Origin: Xenorhabdus innexi
GTDB lineage: Bacteria > Pseudomonadota > Gammaproteobacteria > Enterobacterales > Enterobacteriaceae
NCBI RefSeq assembly: GCF_002632485.1
Contig: NZ_NIBU01000002.1
Location: 1 to 64,000, forward strand
Direction of reading: 5' to 3'
Length of the DNA stretch: 64,000 nt
Shown here in pieces: positions 38,752-47,512 of this stretch. The notes under the pieces are model-generated. The model searched no databases and was not told the DNA's origin. It saw only the letters and a program-made list of their open reading frames with translations. Both the position numbers and the translations under genes were made by a program. Within the stretch, counting starts at the first letter, position 1. Every line of letters begins with the position of its first letter.

Positions 38752-39729
38752 ATGACTCTCTACAACAGTATTCTTGAGACAATTGGTCGCACACCTATCG
38801 TTAAATTGAACCGGATGTCTCCTGACCACGCCACGGTATATGTGAAGGTGGAGTCTTTCAATCCCGGAGGTTCGGTCAAGGACAGACTGGCTTTTTCCGT
38901 TATCCTTGATGCAGAAATAAAAGGGCAACTGAAACCCGGCGATACAATCTGCGAATGTACTTCCGGCAATGTTGGCATTGCGTTAGCAATGGTAGCTGCC
39001 GCCCGTGGCTACAAATTCGTGGCTGTGATGTCCGATAGCTATTCGGTAGAACGCCGTAAATTAATACGTATGTATGGCGGGAAAGTGATTCTTTACCCCA
39101 GCCATGAAGGGAGCAGCGGCGGGAATCATATCGCCGATGAGCTTGCGGAAAAATATGGCTGGTTCCGTGCCAATCAATTCACAAATCCGGCTAATCCGGC
39201 ATATCATCGTGAAACTACCGCAGCAGAAATCCTCAGTGATTTTGCCGGAAAGCGGCTGGATTATTTTGTCACCGGTTTCGGTACCAGCGGTACTCTGACC
39301 GGAGTCGGTCAGATGTTAAAACGGGCACGACCTGGGGTAAATATTATTGCAGTCGAGCCTGAAAATGCGGCTGTGCTGTCAGGTCAACAGTGGAATGTGC
39401 ATCAAATTCAGGGTTGGGCGCCTGATTTTGTCCCTGACATACTGGATAAAAGCATTATTGATGAACTTCTGACTGTGGATGACCTGTCGGCGCGTGATAC
39501 GGCCCGACGTCTGGCGACGGAAGAAGGCATATTTGTCGGTATTTCAGCAGGGGCAACGTTGGCAACCGCACTGCGTGTTGCTGAGAGTGCACCAGAAAAC
39601 TCGGTATTACTTGCAATGTTGCCTGATACGGGAGAACGCTATCTTTCTACGTTCTTGTTCGAAGGGATGAATGAAGGTTCAGATGATGACTGGTTAGCAT
39701 CTTTGTCATCAGCTTCTGATGACCGCTGA
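38752..39729 (+). CDS. dcsD: Cysteine-synthase-family O-ureidoserine synthase (DcsD-like)
   Basis: 325 residues, fold-type II PLP enzyme. The Schiff-base lysine is Lys43 in NPGGSVKDR, and the phosphate-binding GFGTSGTLTGVG and C-terminal ISAGATLA are present. The substrate loop reads TSGNVG instead of the TSGNTG of ordinary cysteine synthases, which hints at a different nucleophile. In the D-cycloserine pathway the homologue joins O-acetylserine and hydroxyurea to O-ureidoserine. Context argues for that role, but plain O-acetylserine sulfhydrylase activity cannot be excluded. Confidence 0.82.
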   Translation: MTLYNSILETIGRTPIVKLNRMSPDHATVYVKVESFNPGGSVKDRLAFSVILDAEIKGQLKPGDTICECTSGNVGIALAMVAAARGYKFVAVMSDSYSVERRKLIRMYGGKVILYPSHEGSSGGNHIADELAEKYGWFRANQFTNPANPAYHRETTAAEILSDFAGKRLDYFVTGFGTSGTLTGVGQMLKRARPGVNIIAVEPENAAVLSGQQWNVHQIQGWAPDFVPDILDKSIIDELLTVDDLSARDTARRLATEEGIFVGISAGATLATALRVAESAPENSVLLAMLPDTGERYLSTFLFEGMNEGSDDDWLASLSSASDDR

Positions 39730-39746
39730 TAAATGGGAGTTGCGCT

Positions 39747-40646
39747 ATGAATACAGTCGCATTGATTACCGATGAAGCCAGTTTGTCAGAAGATTATGAT
39801 ATGCCGTTGTTGCTCGAGGCCTGTCGAACAATCGGGCTGGGGGCTGAGGTATGTTCCTGGAAGGACCCGACGATTGACTGGTCACATTTTGATGCGGTGC
39901 TCCTGCGTTCACCCTGGAGCTACGTCAGTCATTTACCTGAATTTCTCGCCTGGTGTGAACGTATTAGTGCATTAACAGAGTTGTTTAATCCCTTGTCAGC
40001 AGTACGTTGGAATCTTGATAAGTTTTATCTGGCTGATCTTGCTGCGTATGGTGTTCCGGTTGTACCGAGCCGGTTTATTAGCCCCGGTATGAACATTTTA
40101 CTGAGTCTGCGGGAGTTTCTTGCTGAACATCCTGAAGCTGAAGAGATTGTCATTAAGCCTACAGTGGGGGCTTATTCGAAGGATGTTCAACGTTACAAAC
40201 GGCAGGAAGAGAATAAGTCTGTTGAGCATATCACTTACCTGACAGAAAAAGGGTGTCACGTTATCTTGCAGCCTTATCTGGAATCAGTTGATAGCGACGG
40301 AGAGACCAATCTGACTTACTTCGATGGTGTTTATAGCCATGCTATCCGCAAAGGGGCTTTACTGATGTCAGATGGCACAGTGAATTTCCCATTACAGGAG
40401 TTTCGCAGGGCGCGCGAGGCGGGTGAAGATGAACGGGCAGTTGCTTCATTTGCTCTTGATACAGCCGTCCGGCATATGGGGCTGGAGGGGGCTTTGCTCT
40501 ACGGGCGCGTTGATCTTGTTCGCAGTAAAGATGGTAATCCGATTGTACTGGAAATAGAAATCTGTGAACCTTCGCTGAATCTGCCTTTTGCTGAGGGAAG
40601 TGCCATGCGGTTTGCACAGGCACTGGCAGGAAGAGTCATGAAATAA
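39747..40646 (+). CDS. dcsG: ATP-grasp ligase, cycloserine synthase (DcsG-like)
   Basis: 299 residues with an ATP-grasp layout. The N-terminal VALITDEASLSEDYDMPLLL is followed by FDAVLLRSPWSYVSHLPEFL and the central RWNLDKFYLADLAAYGVPVVP. The lysine motif is IVIKPTVGAYSKDV; then come ILQPYLESV and the metal-binding EIEICEPSLNLPFAEG. DcsG uses ATP to cyclise O-ureido-D-serine to D-cycloserine. It begins 17 bp after the synthase gene and is the last gene of the operon, followed by a bidirectional hairpin. Confidence 0.85.
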   Translation: MNTVALITDEASLSEDYDMPLLLEACRTIGLGAEVCSWKDPTIDWSHFDAVLLRSPWSYVSHLPEFLAWCERISALTELFNPLSAVRWNLDKFYLADLAAYGVPVVPSRFISPGMNILLSLREFLAEHPEAEEIVIKPTVGAYSKDVQRYKRQEENKSVEHITYLTEKGCHVILQPYLESVDSDGETNLTYFDGVYSHAIRKGALLMSDGTVNFPLQEFRRAREAGEDERAVASFALDTAVRHMGLEGALLYGRVDLVRSKDGNPIVLEIEICEPSLNLPFAEGSAMRFAQALAGRVMK

Positions 40647-40660
40647 CTGCGGGTTAATAA

Positions 40661-40694
40661 ATGCCTGAGAAGCTGTTATTTGCCTCTCAGGCAT
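40661..40694. terminator. Bidirectional hairpin between the dcs-like operon and the next gene
   Basis: ATGCCTGAGA (40661-40670) and TCTCAGGCAT (40685-40694) form a 10-bp perfect stem, 15 bp after the dcsG-like stop and just before the end of the convergent gene. There is no long T-run. Confidence 0.6.
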
Positions 40695-40700
40695 ACAGAC

Positions 40701-42794
40701 TTAACCCAGATAACCGAACAAGGCTTCAAGCCTATGGTTAGCTTCTTGTTTATCAAAAGGTTCAAGTGGTTGATGCGGAGCTAACTCCATCATGTCTAAG
40801 TATTCTGCTTCTTCTTCTGTAAGCAGTTTCCTTTTTCTCAACTTGAGTATTTGATTCCACTGCCAAACACCACCGGAATCTTCAACCGGGCAGATGCCGT
40901 TTCCGGCGGTGACTTTAGGTTGAGCGATGTCTTTTTCAAGCACCTTTTCCACTGTTATCTGATGGAACCAGCTGTCACCAAAGTCATATTGGTATTCAAT
41001 CTCATCTCCGGTATCACGCAGAAATACACCAATGCATACCTGATCATAGTTTTCTTCCGGGATGGGTACTCCGCCAAATTCAAAAGAGAACATGTGAGCG
41101 CTTTCCCAACCCATGGCTGCCTGTATCACATCATGCACTTCATTCAGCGTCATCTGATTGCTGATATGAACCCGTCGCCAGACCGCAGGGCTTGCCTCTA
41201 CTAAGTTGATTTTAACAACCAATCCCTGCGGCAGAGGCGGCTCTGAAAGACTACCCAGACCGGAGGTAAATAGCTCAAAACTCATATCAGACAGTTTGTC
41301 GAATAAACCAAATCTTTTGCGATTGATTGTTGGATCGTAAAGAGTATGAGCCATATCCAGATATTCATTCGTCAGACGTTTTTCTGCTGACAATTTGTAT
41401 TTTTCGATGGCGGCAGAGTAGGTCAGACGTACTGCAAATACGTCCTTGTTCGCATAATAGTAAGATTTCAATAAATCTCTGGGCTTTTTAGCCTTTACGA
41501 TACACTCTTCAGGCGGCAGCCAGCTCATCATGAGTGATGATTGAATATTGTGGCCGAGGTTGGCGTAACCGAGACGGGTTTGTTCCTGCCGTTTCGGATC
41601 TGCTTCATAGCCCAGTTTCCGGCTCCATTGTTCAAGATCAAACTCTTCTGGCTGTGTCCAGTCAATAGGAAGCTGAGATAACCAATAAAGTGAATAGAGT
41701 TCGATAGGTGTATTCTTATTTTGCTGAACGGAAAAAATCCATGGCAATATCTGTTTCAGCCAGTCAGGGGAAACCGGAGCGAAGATAATGTCGCTGCTCA
41801 GTTGGTCTATCAACCCAGGAAGAGTCTGGTCAGTAGCCATATCCAGCATGCTCTCTCTGATGCCAGATTTAAAATCGATCATCATACTGGCCTGATACTC
41901 CTGATGATTCAGATTAATTTTCATCAGCATACTGGCACAGTCATTACCATCCACCTCAGAAGCGTAGACCTCATATATTTCTGCTGTTTCCCGTGCTTTA
42001 TGATGTGCCATAGCGCGTTTTTTCCATCGTTTCATATAGGATTTGACGGAAGGATGCCGGTTGAAACGGGCGCACAGGTTTACAAGCTGTAAATAGGATA
42101 AATTTTTCCAGGCCGAAGAGGGGCATGCATCCAATACTTCAGCACAGGCAAGCGCGATAGGCTCTTCAAAATATTGAGTCAGCAGAAGTAATGCATCAAT
42201 ACCCCAGGGATATTGAGTCACTTCCGTCAGGATATAAGGCAGTATTTCAGGCGGAGCGACAGAAAAACCGCTCTCGAAAAGCTCAATAAATTCAAGGCTG
42301 GATTGTATATTAAACTGATTAATCAGTTGCTTGAGTTTCTGAGGCTTCTCAGGGAAAGAGGCGATATTAGTATCATCATATTCAGATTCAGGGCGTTGTA
42401 TCAGCTGTGTAACGTCAGTTCTGATATGAAACTGGTATCGCTTCAGAACAGAGATACATAACAGAGCATTTTTATGATTAAACTCGAAATTTTCCTTGGC
42501 GTAATCTAAAACAAATCCAATAGCCTGTTCAAACAGTTCCTTGTCTTCTTTCGGAGAATGGACAGCGATTAGAGCGAGTTCTGAAATGGCTACTTCGAGC
42601 CAGTCTTTAACACTTTCTCCAATATCATCCATCGTATCCTCAGGAATAGACAGTACCAGAGTGATCATCATAAAGACGTTCTCCGGATCAGAGAACAAGC
42701 TTGTCTGCTGTGGGGTTAGCTTTCGTTTCTTCTCCGGTTTATTGGCGTATTCTTCTATTGCTGAGAATAATTTTTCAGGTGTTATTTTCATCAT
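40701..42794 (-). CDS. Large protein with C-terminal pRiA4b ORF-3-like domain
   Basis: 697 residues, soluble, from the first ATG after a TTG. The last 170 residues carry the pRiA4b ORF-3 domain: VKINLVEASPAVWRRVHISN, LNEVHDVIQAAMGWESAHMF and YDFGDSWFHQITVEKVL, with ENGICPVED-like spacing. The first 500 residues are helical and not recognised. This domain is common on plasmids and in accessory regions, and its function is unknown. The gene is convergent with the cycloserine-like operon and is not likely part of it. Confidence 0.75.
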   Translation of the reverse strand: MMKITPEKLFSAIEEYANKPEKKRKLTPQQTSLFSDPENVFMMITLVLSIPEDTMDDIGESVKDWLEVAISELALIAVHSPKEDKELFEQAIGFVLDYAKENFEFNHKNALLCISVLKRYQFHIRTDVTQLIQRPESEYDDTNIASFPEKPQKLKQLINQFNIQSSLEFIELFESGFSVAPPEILPYILTEVTQYPWGIDALLLLTQYFEEPIALACAEVLDACPSSAWKNLSYLQLVNLCARFNRHPSVKSYMKRWKKRAMAHHKARETAEIYEVYASEVDGNDCASMLMKINLNHQEYQASMMIDFKSGIRESMLDMATDQTLPGLIDQLSSDIIFAPVSPDWLKQILPWIFSVQQNKNTPIELYSLYWLSQLPIDWTQPEEFDLEQWSRKLGYEADPKRQEQTRLGYANLGHNIQSSLMMSWLPPEECIVKAKKPRDLLKSYYYANKDVFAVRLTYSAAIEKYKLSAEKRLTNEYLDMAHTLYDPTINRKRFGLFDKLSDMSFELFTSGLGSLSEPPLPQGLVVKINLVEASPAVWRRVHISNQMTLNEVHDVIQAAMGWESAHMFSFEFGGVPIPEENYDQVCIGVFLRDTGDEIEYQYDFGDSWFHQITVEKVLEKDIAQPKVTAGNGICPVEDSGGVWQWNQILKLRKRKLLTEEEAEYLDMMELAPHQPLEPFDKQEANHRLEALFGYLG

Positions 42795-43194
42795 CAATCT
42801 CTTTAACTATCGATAGACAAACTGAAAGAGGGAACATGATTACTGTTAAATCCACCCTTCCGTTTTTGTGAACATTAATAATCTAGTTTGTGAACTCAGA
42901 ATAAGCGGAATTTCATTCTGATAATACCCGTTATTGTCGTATTGATCGTGGATTTATTCAGCTAATTTATAAGCTGGTAGTTGATCATTATTAACTTATT
43001 GATCCCAGAATTAAAGATTCAATCATCAGAGTGAATTGTCATCAAAGCGCAGTCTTATAATCTGAGCAATAAATTAACCAAAGAATAAGTGGCTTTCCTT
43101 TGTGTGCGGTATGCGGAGAGATTTGTGCTATTTTTATCCGCTGATGTCAAACCGAAAATCGGTCTTATACACTCATACATGGAATAAAAAGAGT

Positions 43195-44844
43195 ATGAAT
43201 AAAAAAATAATTTCAGGATGCTATTTTGGGGTATTGTTGATCGCATCCTTGCTGTTAGTGTTTGAAAAAAGCAGTGATATCTATCCTGCGCTGATTTCTG
43301 TTGGAGTATTCAGTGCCTTTTTTGGCCTGACATTTCTGCTTTCAGCACGCTGGCTATTTTCCGTGGTGTTTACCGGAACCCTCTTTATTATCACCAAATT
43401 CCTCAATCAGATAAAAGTTCATTACTACAAAGACCAACTTATGTTTTCTGATTTGAATGTCATGCTTGATCCCTCAAATCAGGAAACATTGCATCATTAT
43501 TGGCTGGCAGGGCTGGCGGTTGTAGCCATGCTGGTCTGGTTGATATTTAATATGTTCCTGAGCTGGAAAAATGCAAACCCGGTGCAGGGTATCAAATGGC
43601 GTGCATTAAGCATGGTACTGGTTGCTGTCGGTATCTGGGATATCAATATGACGGTCAGTGCTTACCATCAAGAATGGCAGGCCGAGTTGCCGAAAGGGCG
43701 CGGAACCATGACTAATATGGTGATGTCAGCCTGGGATGCACAATATCAGCCTCCCAAATTTGGCGGGTCAGCCGATTACTTTTTACAGCAGGCAAAAAAT
43801 ATCTCTCTGCCTGAACCACAGTCAGAGCTAAAACCCGATGTGGTTGTGTTATTGCAGGAATCGACAGTCAATCCACATCTTTATCAATTACCGGCAGATA
43901 TCCGGTTACCTGATCTCTTTATGTTCCGGCATGATGCGGATGTCAGTGCGCAAAGCCTGCTGCGGGTGCAAACTTTTGGTGGTGGAACATGGTTATCTGA
44001 ATTCTCTGTTCTGACAGGATTGGATACGGATGATTTCGGATCGCGTAAAAATGGGGTGTTTTACTTTGTGGTTGATCATCTGCAAAACAGCCTGTTTCGT
44101 ACGATGAAAGAGAATGGCTATTACACTGTTGTACTGACTCCATTCAATAAATCGGCTTATCATGCCGGGCATGCATACCGGACACTGGGTGTTGACCGTA
44201 TTATTCAGCCACAGGAGCTGGGGTATCCGGCCAGTATGGATGAGAATTTGTGGAAAATCAGAACACAGGATATGTTGTCTTATGTGAAAACTATTCTGGC
44301 TGAGGAGACGGATAAACCACTCTTTATTTATTCCCTGACCATGTATGAACACGGGCCTTATGAAGAGGGTCATAGTGATGATTACGGGCTGGCGGGTAAA
44401 CTTGAGAATTCATCGGCTGTAGGCAAGTTCAGTCATTATATGGAAAAGATCGTGGCATCAGACCCATCGATCAGGGATTTCAGTGAGTTTGTGGCTAAAC
44501 GCGACAAGCCGACAATCTTCCTTTCATTCGGTGATCATCAGCCAAATATCCATTTTAACGATTACTCTACTACGCTTTCTGATCCGGCACATCTGACTCA
44601 ATTTACGATGAGAGATAACCTGAAACAGGGTGCGCCGATCACTACCGGTAAACTGACAGATATCTCTTTTCTTGGCGGTATGATTCTGGAAAGAGCGCGG
44701 TTGAACGTTCCCGATTTCTATCAGGCAAATATGACGATGCGTCATTTGTGTGGGGGAGAGCTGAACGACTGTCAGGATAAAGCGCTGGTGGAAAGCTATA
44801 AGCATTATATTTACCAGCAGTTATCCGTGGCCGGTCAGGAGTAA
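43195..44844 (+). CDS. LTA-synthase-like sulfatase-fold phosphoglycerol/phosphoethanolamine transferase
   Basis: 549 residues from the ATG at 43195 (MNKKIISGCYFG). The frame is open upstream to 43102 without homology. Four or five N-terminal membrane helices are followed by a periplasmic alkaline-phosphatase-like domain. The nucleophile Thr224 lies in LLQESTVNP, a second block is TFGGGTWLSEFSVLTG, and the metal motif FGDHQPN lies near residue 448. Relatives transfer phosphoglycerol or phosphoethanolamine to envelope glycans or lipid A. The acceptor is unknown. Confidence 0.83.
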   Translation: MNKKIISGCYFGVLLIASLLLVFEKSSDIYPALISVGVFSAFFGLTFLLSARWLFSVVFTGTLFIITKFLNQIKVHYYKDQLMFSDLNVMLDPSNQETLHHYWLAGLAVVAMLVWLIFNMFLSWKNANPVQGIKWRALSMVLVAVGIWDINMTVSAYHQEWQAELPKGRGTMTNMVMSAWDAQYQPPKFGGSADYFLQQAKNISLPEPQSELKPDVVVLLQESTVNPHLYQLPADIRLPDLFMFRHDADVSAQSLLRVQTFGGGTWLSEFSVLTGLDTDDFGSRKNGVFYFVVDHLQNSLFRTMKENGYYTVVLTPFNKSAYHAGHAYRTLGVDRIIQPQELGYPASMDENLWKIRTQDMLSYVKTILAEETDKPLFIYSLTMYEHGPYEEGHSDDYGLAGKLENSSAVGKFSHYMEKIVASDPSIRDFSEFVAKRDKPTIFLSFGDHQPNIHFNDYSTTLSDPAHLTQFTMRDNLKQGAPITTGKLTDISFLGGMILERARLNVPDFYQANMTMRHLCGGELNDCQDKALVESYKHYIYQQLSVAGQE

Positions 44845-44996
44845 TCGTTGTTCTGACTAAAATAACCCGACGATTTTCTTGCAGATAAAAGAGCAGATCA
44901 AACCTACACCCGCTTATTGGTGTTTACTCTGGATAACTGTCTGTTTATAAAACAGTGTCAGTAGACAATAACGCCGCAACAGGAAGCAGGCAGGTA

Positions 44997-45123
44997 TATA
45001 CCCGTCGTCTTTCAAACTGCCTCTTTGTTGGCTGCGCTCATTCACCCCGGTCACATAGTCACCTATGCTCCCGGGGATTCATTCCCTTGCCGCCGCGACG
45101 CATCTTGAAATCCATAGGGTATA
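44997..45123 (-). repeat. ERIC element (127 bp)
   Basis: A full-length copy. It begins TATACCCGTCGTCTTTCAAA, has ATTCACCCCGGTCACATAG and CCCGGGGATTCATTCCC in the middle, and ends TTGAAATCCATAGGGTATA. It lies between the convergent sulfatase-fold gene and the regulator gene. Confidence 0.93.
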
Positions 45124-45140
45124 GGTTTGATCTGATTTAG

Positions 45141-45797
45141 TTATTTCAGAGGCGTAATACGGTAAGCACAGCGTCGATCGTCATTCAGAATATATTCAGT
45201 TCGTTCAACCTGTGCCTGAAGAATTTCCCGGAACATTTTGAGTTCGGTACGACAAAAATTCTGGCATATACTGGCGGCAGCACAGATAGGACAATGGTTT
45301 TCGACAAATAAAATAGAGCCATCTTCCTGAATAAAATATTGCGCCATATAACCTTCCTGACAGCGTATTTTAACCAGACGCTCAATCTTTTCCTGTAGCC
45401 CGGCAGCCCCTTCCAGAATTGTTTTATAATTTTCAGAAATCTCCCGTTCGCGGGAATTGATCACTAAATCCAGAGCAGATTCCCCCAATTGCTCGCGGAT
45501 AATATTAATCATCTGTACAGTTAGCTCTGAGTGTGTATCAGGAAATTTGGCGTTTCCTTTGTCAGTTAAATGCCAAAGCTGGATAGGACGGCCGACTCCT
45601 CTTGTTTCAGAGCGCCCTTCGACCAGCCCTTCTTTAGCCAGTTTCACAAACTGTTGACGGGCTGCTTCCCCGGTTGTGCCTAAGATTTTACCGGCATCTG
45701 AGGCTTGCATAGCACCCTGTGTTTTTAACAGCATCAGTAACCGTTCACTTACGGACTGTACGGTAATGATACTATTTTCCAAGTCAATACTTGACAT
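45141..45797 (-). CDS. Winged-helix regulator with cysteine cluster (SufR-like)
   Basis: 218 residues. An N-terminal winged HTH (ASDAGKILGTTGEAARQQFV, then GRPIQLWHLTDKG) is followed by a helical linker and a C-terminal cysteine cluster. The cluster has His168 with Cys169, Cys172, Cys178 and Cys182 (HCPICAAASICQNFC), and a further Cys210. This is the layout of SufR-type iron-sulfur regulators. It is divergent from an MFS exporter with about 94 bp between, so it probably controls that gene in response to redox state or iron-sulfur status. The ligand is inferred. Confidence 0.78.
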   Translation of the reverse strand: MSSIDLENSIITVQSVSERLLMLLKTQGAMQASDAGKILGTTGEAARQQFVKLAKEGLVEGRSETRGVGRPIQLWHLTDKGNAKFPDTHSELTVQMINIIREQLGESALDLVINSREREISENYKTILEGAAGLQEKIERLVKIRCQEGYMAQYFIQEDGSILFVENHCPICAAASICQNFCRTELKMFREILQAQVERTEYILNDDRRCAYRITPLK

Positions 45798-45891
45798 ATC
45801 GTTGAACCTGACAGTAATTTATTCCAAGATTTACCTTGTTTAATTTAACGTAAGATATTTCACAACTCAACCTGAGTTCAGGATAATAAGC

Positions 45892-47307
45892 ATGATAATA
45901 ACTGAGGAAAATCGCTGGAGAGATCTGTTTTCCAGTAAAAATGCACCCAGTGCAATAGTTCTTTCAATTGGCGTCGGGCTAATGGCTGCCAATACCTTAA
46001 TTGCGATTACTATTCTGCCTTCTGCTGTAAAGGATATCGGAGGGTTAAATCTCTATGCATGGAATACAACGCTGTTTGTTGTGGCATCCATTATCGGCTC
46101 GATACTCTCAGCGAGATTACTGAATACATCAGGTGCGAGAAATGCTTATCTGGTCGCAGCACTGGTTTTTTTTATCGGCAGTTTAATCTGTACTTTTGCT
46201 CCGACAATGGAAGTCATGCTGATTGGAAGAACCGTTCAGGGGTTGGGGGGCGGGTTTTTATTTGCCCTTTCCTATTCGATGATTAATCTGGTTTTTGAAC
46301 AAGCCCTCTGGCCTAAAGCGATGGCGCTGATTTCCGGTACTTGGGGAGTGGCAACCTTAATCGGGCCGGCGATTGGCGGGATTTTTGCCGAAATGAACGC
46401 ATGGCGTTATGCATTTGGCATGATGTTACCTGTTATTTTGTTGTATGCCTTATTTAGCTATCGGATCTTGCCGCCAAAACAGGCACAGAGTACAACCAAA
46501 ATGGCTTTACCCATTGTACAGCTGATTCTGTTATCTGTTGCTGTACTTGCCGTTTCCTCCGGGAGTTTGTCACAAGATGTGAGTATTAATATTATCGGCG
46601 TTGTGACGGCAATAGTGCTGGTATCCTTACTCGTTCTCTATGAACGTCGAACTTCCGTGAAGTTACTGCCCCAAAATACGCTGAGTCTTGGCTCTCCTCA
46701 TTTGACGTTATTCGTAACGATGATGCTGTTGGTGATTGGGTTATCGGGGGATGTTTTTGTTCCCTATTTTTTACAAATCCTGCATGAACAGTCACCTTTG
46801 GCTTCGGGTTATATGGTTGCGATGGCAGCAATTGGCTGGACGGTCGGGGAAGTGATGAGCGCCAGTTGGCAAGGAGCGAAAATGCGCTTTGCGATTATCA
46901 GCGGCCCTGTTTTCATGTTTATTGGTATGTTGCTGCTGCTCGTTATCTTGCCTTATCGATCAGCAGGTGAATGGCAAATAGTATTACCGATAATTTTAGG
47001 TTTGGGGCTATTTGGTTTTGGTATAGGTTTTGGTTGGCCTCATCTGCTGACCCGAATTTTGCAGGTTTCCTGTGACGCGGATAAGAACCTCGCGGGTTCA
47101 TCCATAACAACGGTTCAGTTATTTGCCACCGCATTCGGCTCAGCACTGGCCGGAATGGTTACCAATATATTTGGATTTTATCAGCCGGGTGGCATCGAGG
47201 GAGCCGCAGCAGCCTCGCATTGGCTCTTTTTACTTTTCGCTGTTGCGCCCCTGCTGGCGTTATTTACGGCATGGAAATCAGCAAAGATTACAGCAGATAA
47301 TCGATAG
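45892..47307 (+). CDS. MFS drug-efflux transporter
   Basis: 471 residues with about 14 predicted membrane helices and the major-facilitator motif for export. Recognisable pieces are GLMAANTLIAITILPSAVKDIGG at the first helix, LIGRTVQGLGGGFLFALSYSM and WGVATLIGPAIGGIF (antiporter motif C region). It is similar in style to the EmrB/QacA branch. It is divergent from the cysteine-cluster regulator. The substrate is unknown; export of a product made by nearby genes is possible but unproven. Confidence 0.83.
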   Translation: MIITEENRWRDLFSSKNAPSAIVLSIGVGLMAANTLIAITILPSAVKDIGGLNLYAWNTTLFVVASIIGSILSARLLNTSGARNAYLVAALVFFIGSLICTFAPTMEVMLIGRTVQGLGGGFLFALSYSMINLVFEQALWPKAMALISGTWGVATLIGPAIGGIFAEMNAWRYAFGMMLPVILLYALFSYRILPPKQAQSTTKMALPIVQLILLSVAVLAVSSGSLSQDVSINIIGVVTAIVLVSLLVLYERRTSVKLLPQNTLSLGSPHLTLFVTMMLLVIGLSGDVFVPYFLQILHEQSPLASGYMVAMAAIGWTVGEVMSASWQGAKMRFAIISGPVFMFIGMLLLLVILPYRSAGEWQIVLPIILGLGLFGFGIGFGWPHLLTRILQVSCDADKNLAGSSITTVQLFATAFGSALAGMVTNIFGFYQPGGIEGAAAASHWLFLLFAVAPLLALFTAWKSAKITADNR

Positions 47308-47329
47308 AAGCAGATAATTGAATGCTTGT

Positions 47330-47359
47330 TACATTGGTTTTCTTTAGAAAGCCAATGTA
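47330..47359 (+). terminator. Hairpin after the MFS transporter gene
   Basis: TACATTGG (47330-47337) and CCAATGTA (47352-47359), extended inward by TTTCT/AGAAA, give a stem of about 14 bp, 22 bp after the stop. No long T-run follows. Confidence 0.5.
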
Positions 47360-47512
47360 TGCAAGAAGAGAGGAACATATTTCAAATTAGCGCCATATTA
47401 AGTTCTGTATTATTCGGTAAATTGTTTAGATAATTACGGTATTAGACGTCAAAGGAAAGATAAATATAATATATCGCCGCGATATTTTAGAAAATAAACC
47501 TAAGGATATTTG

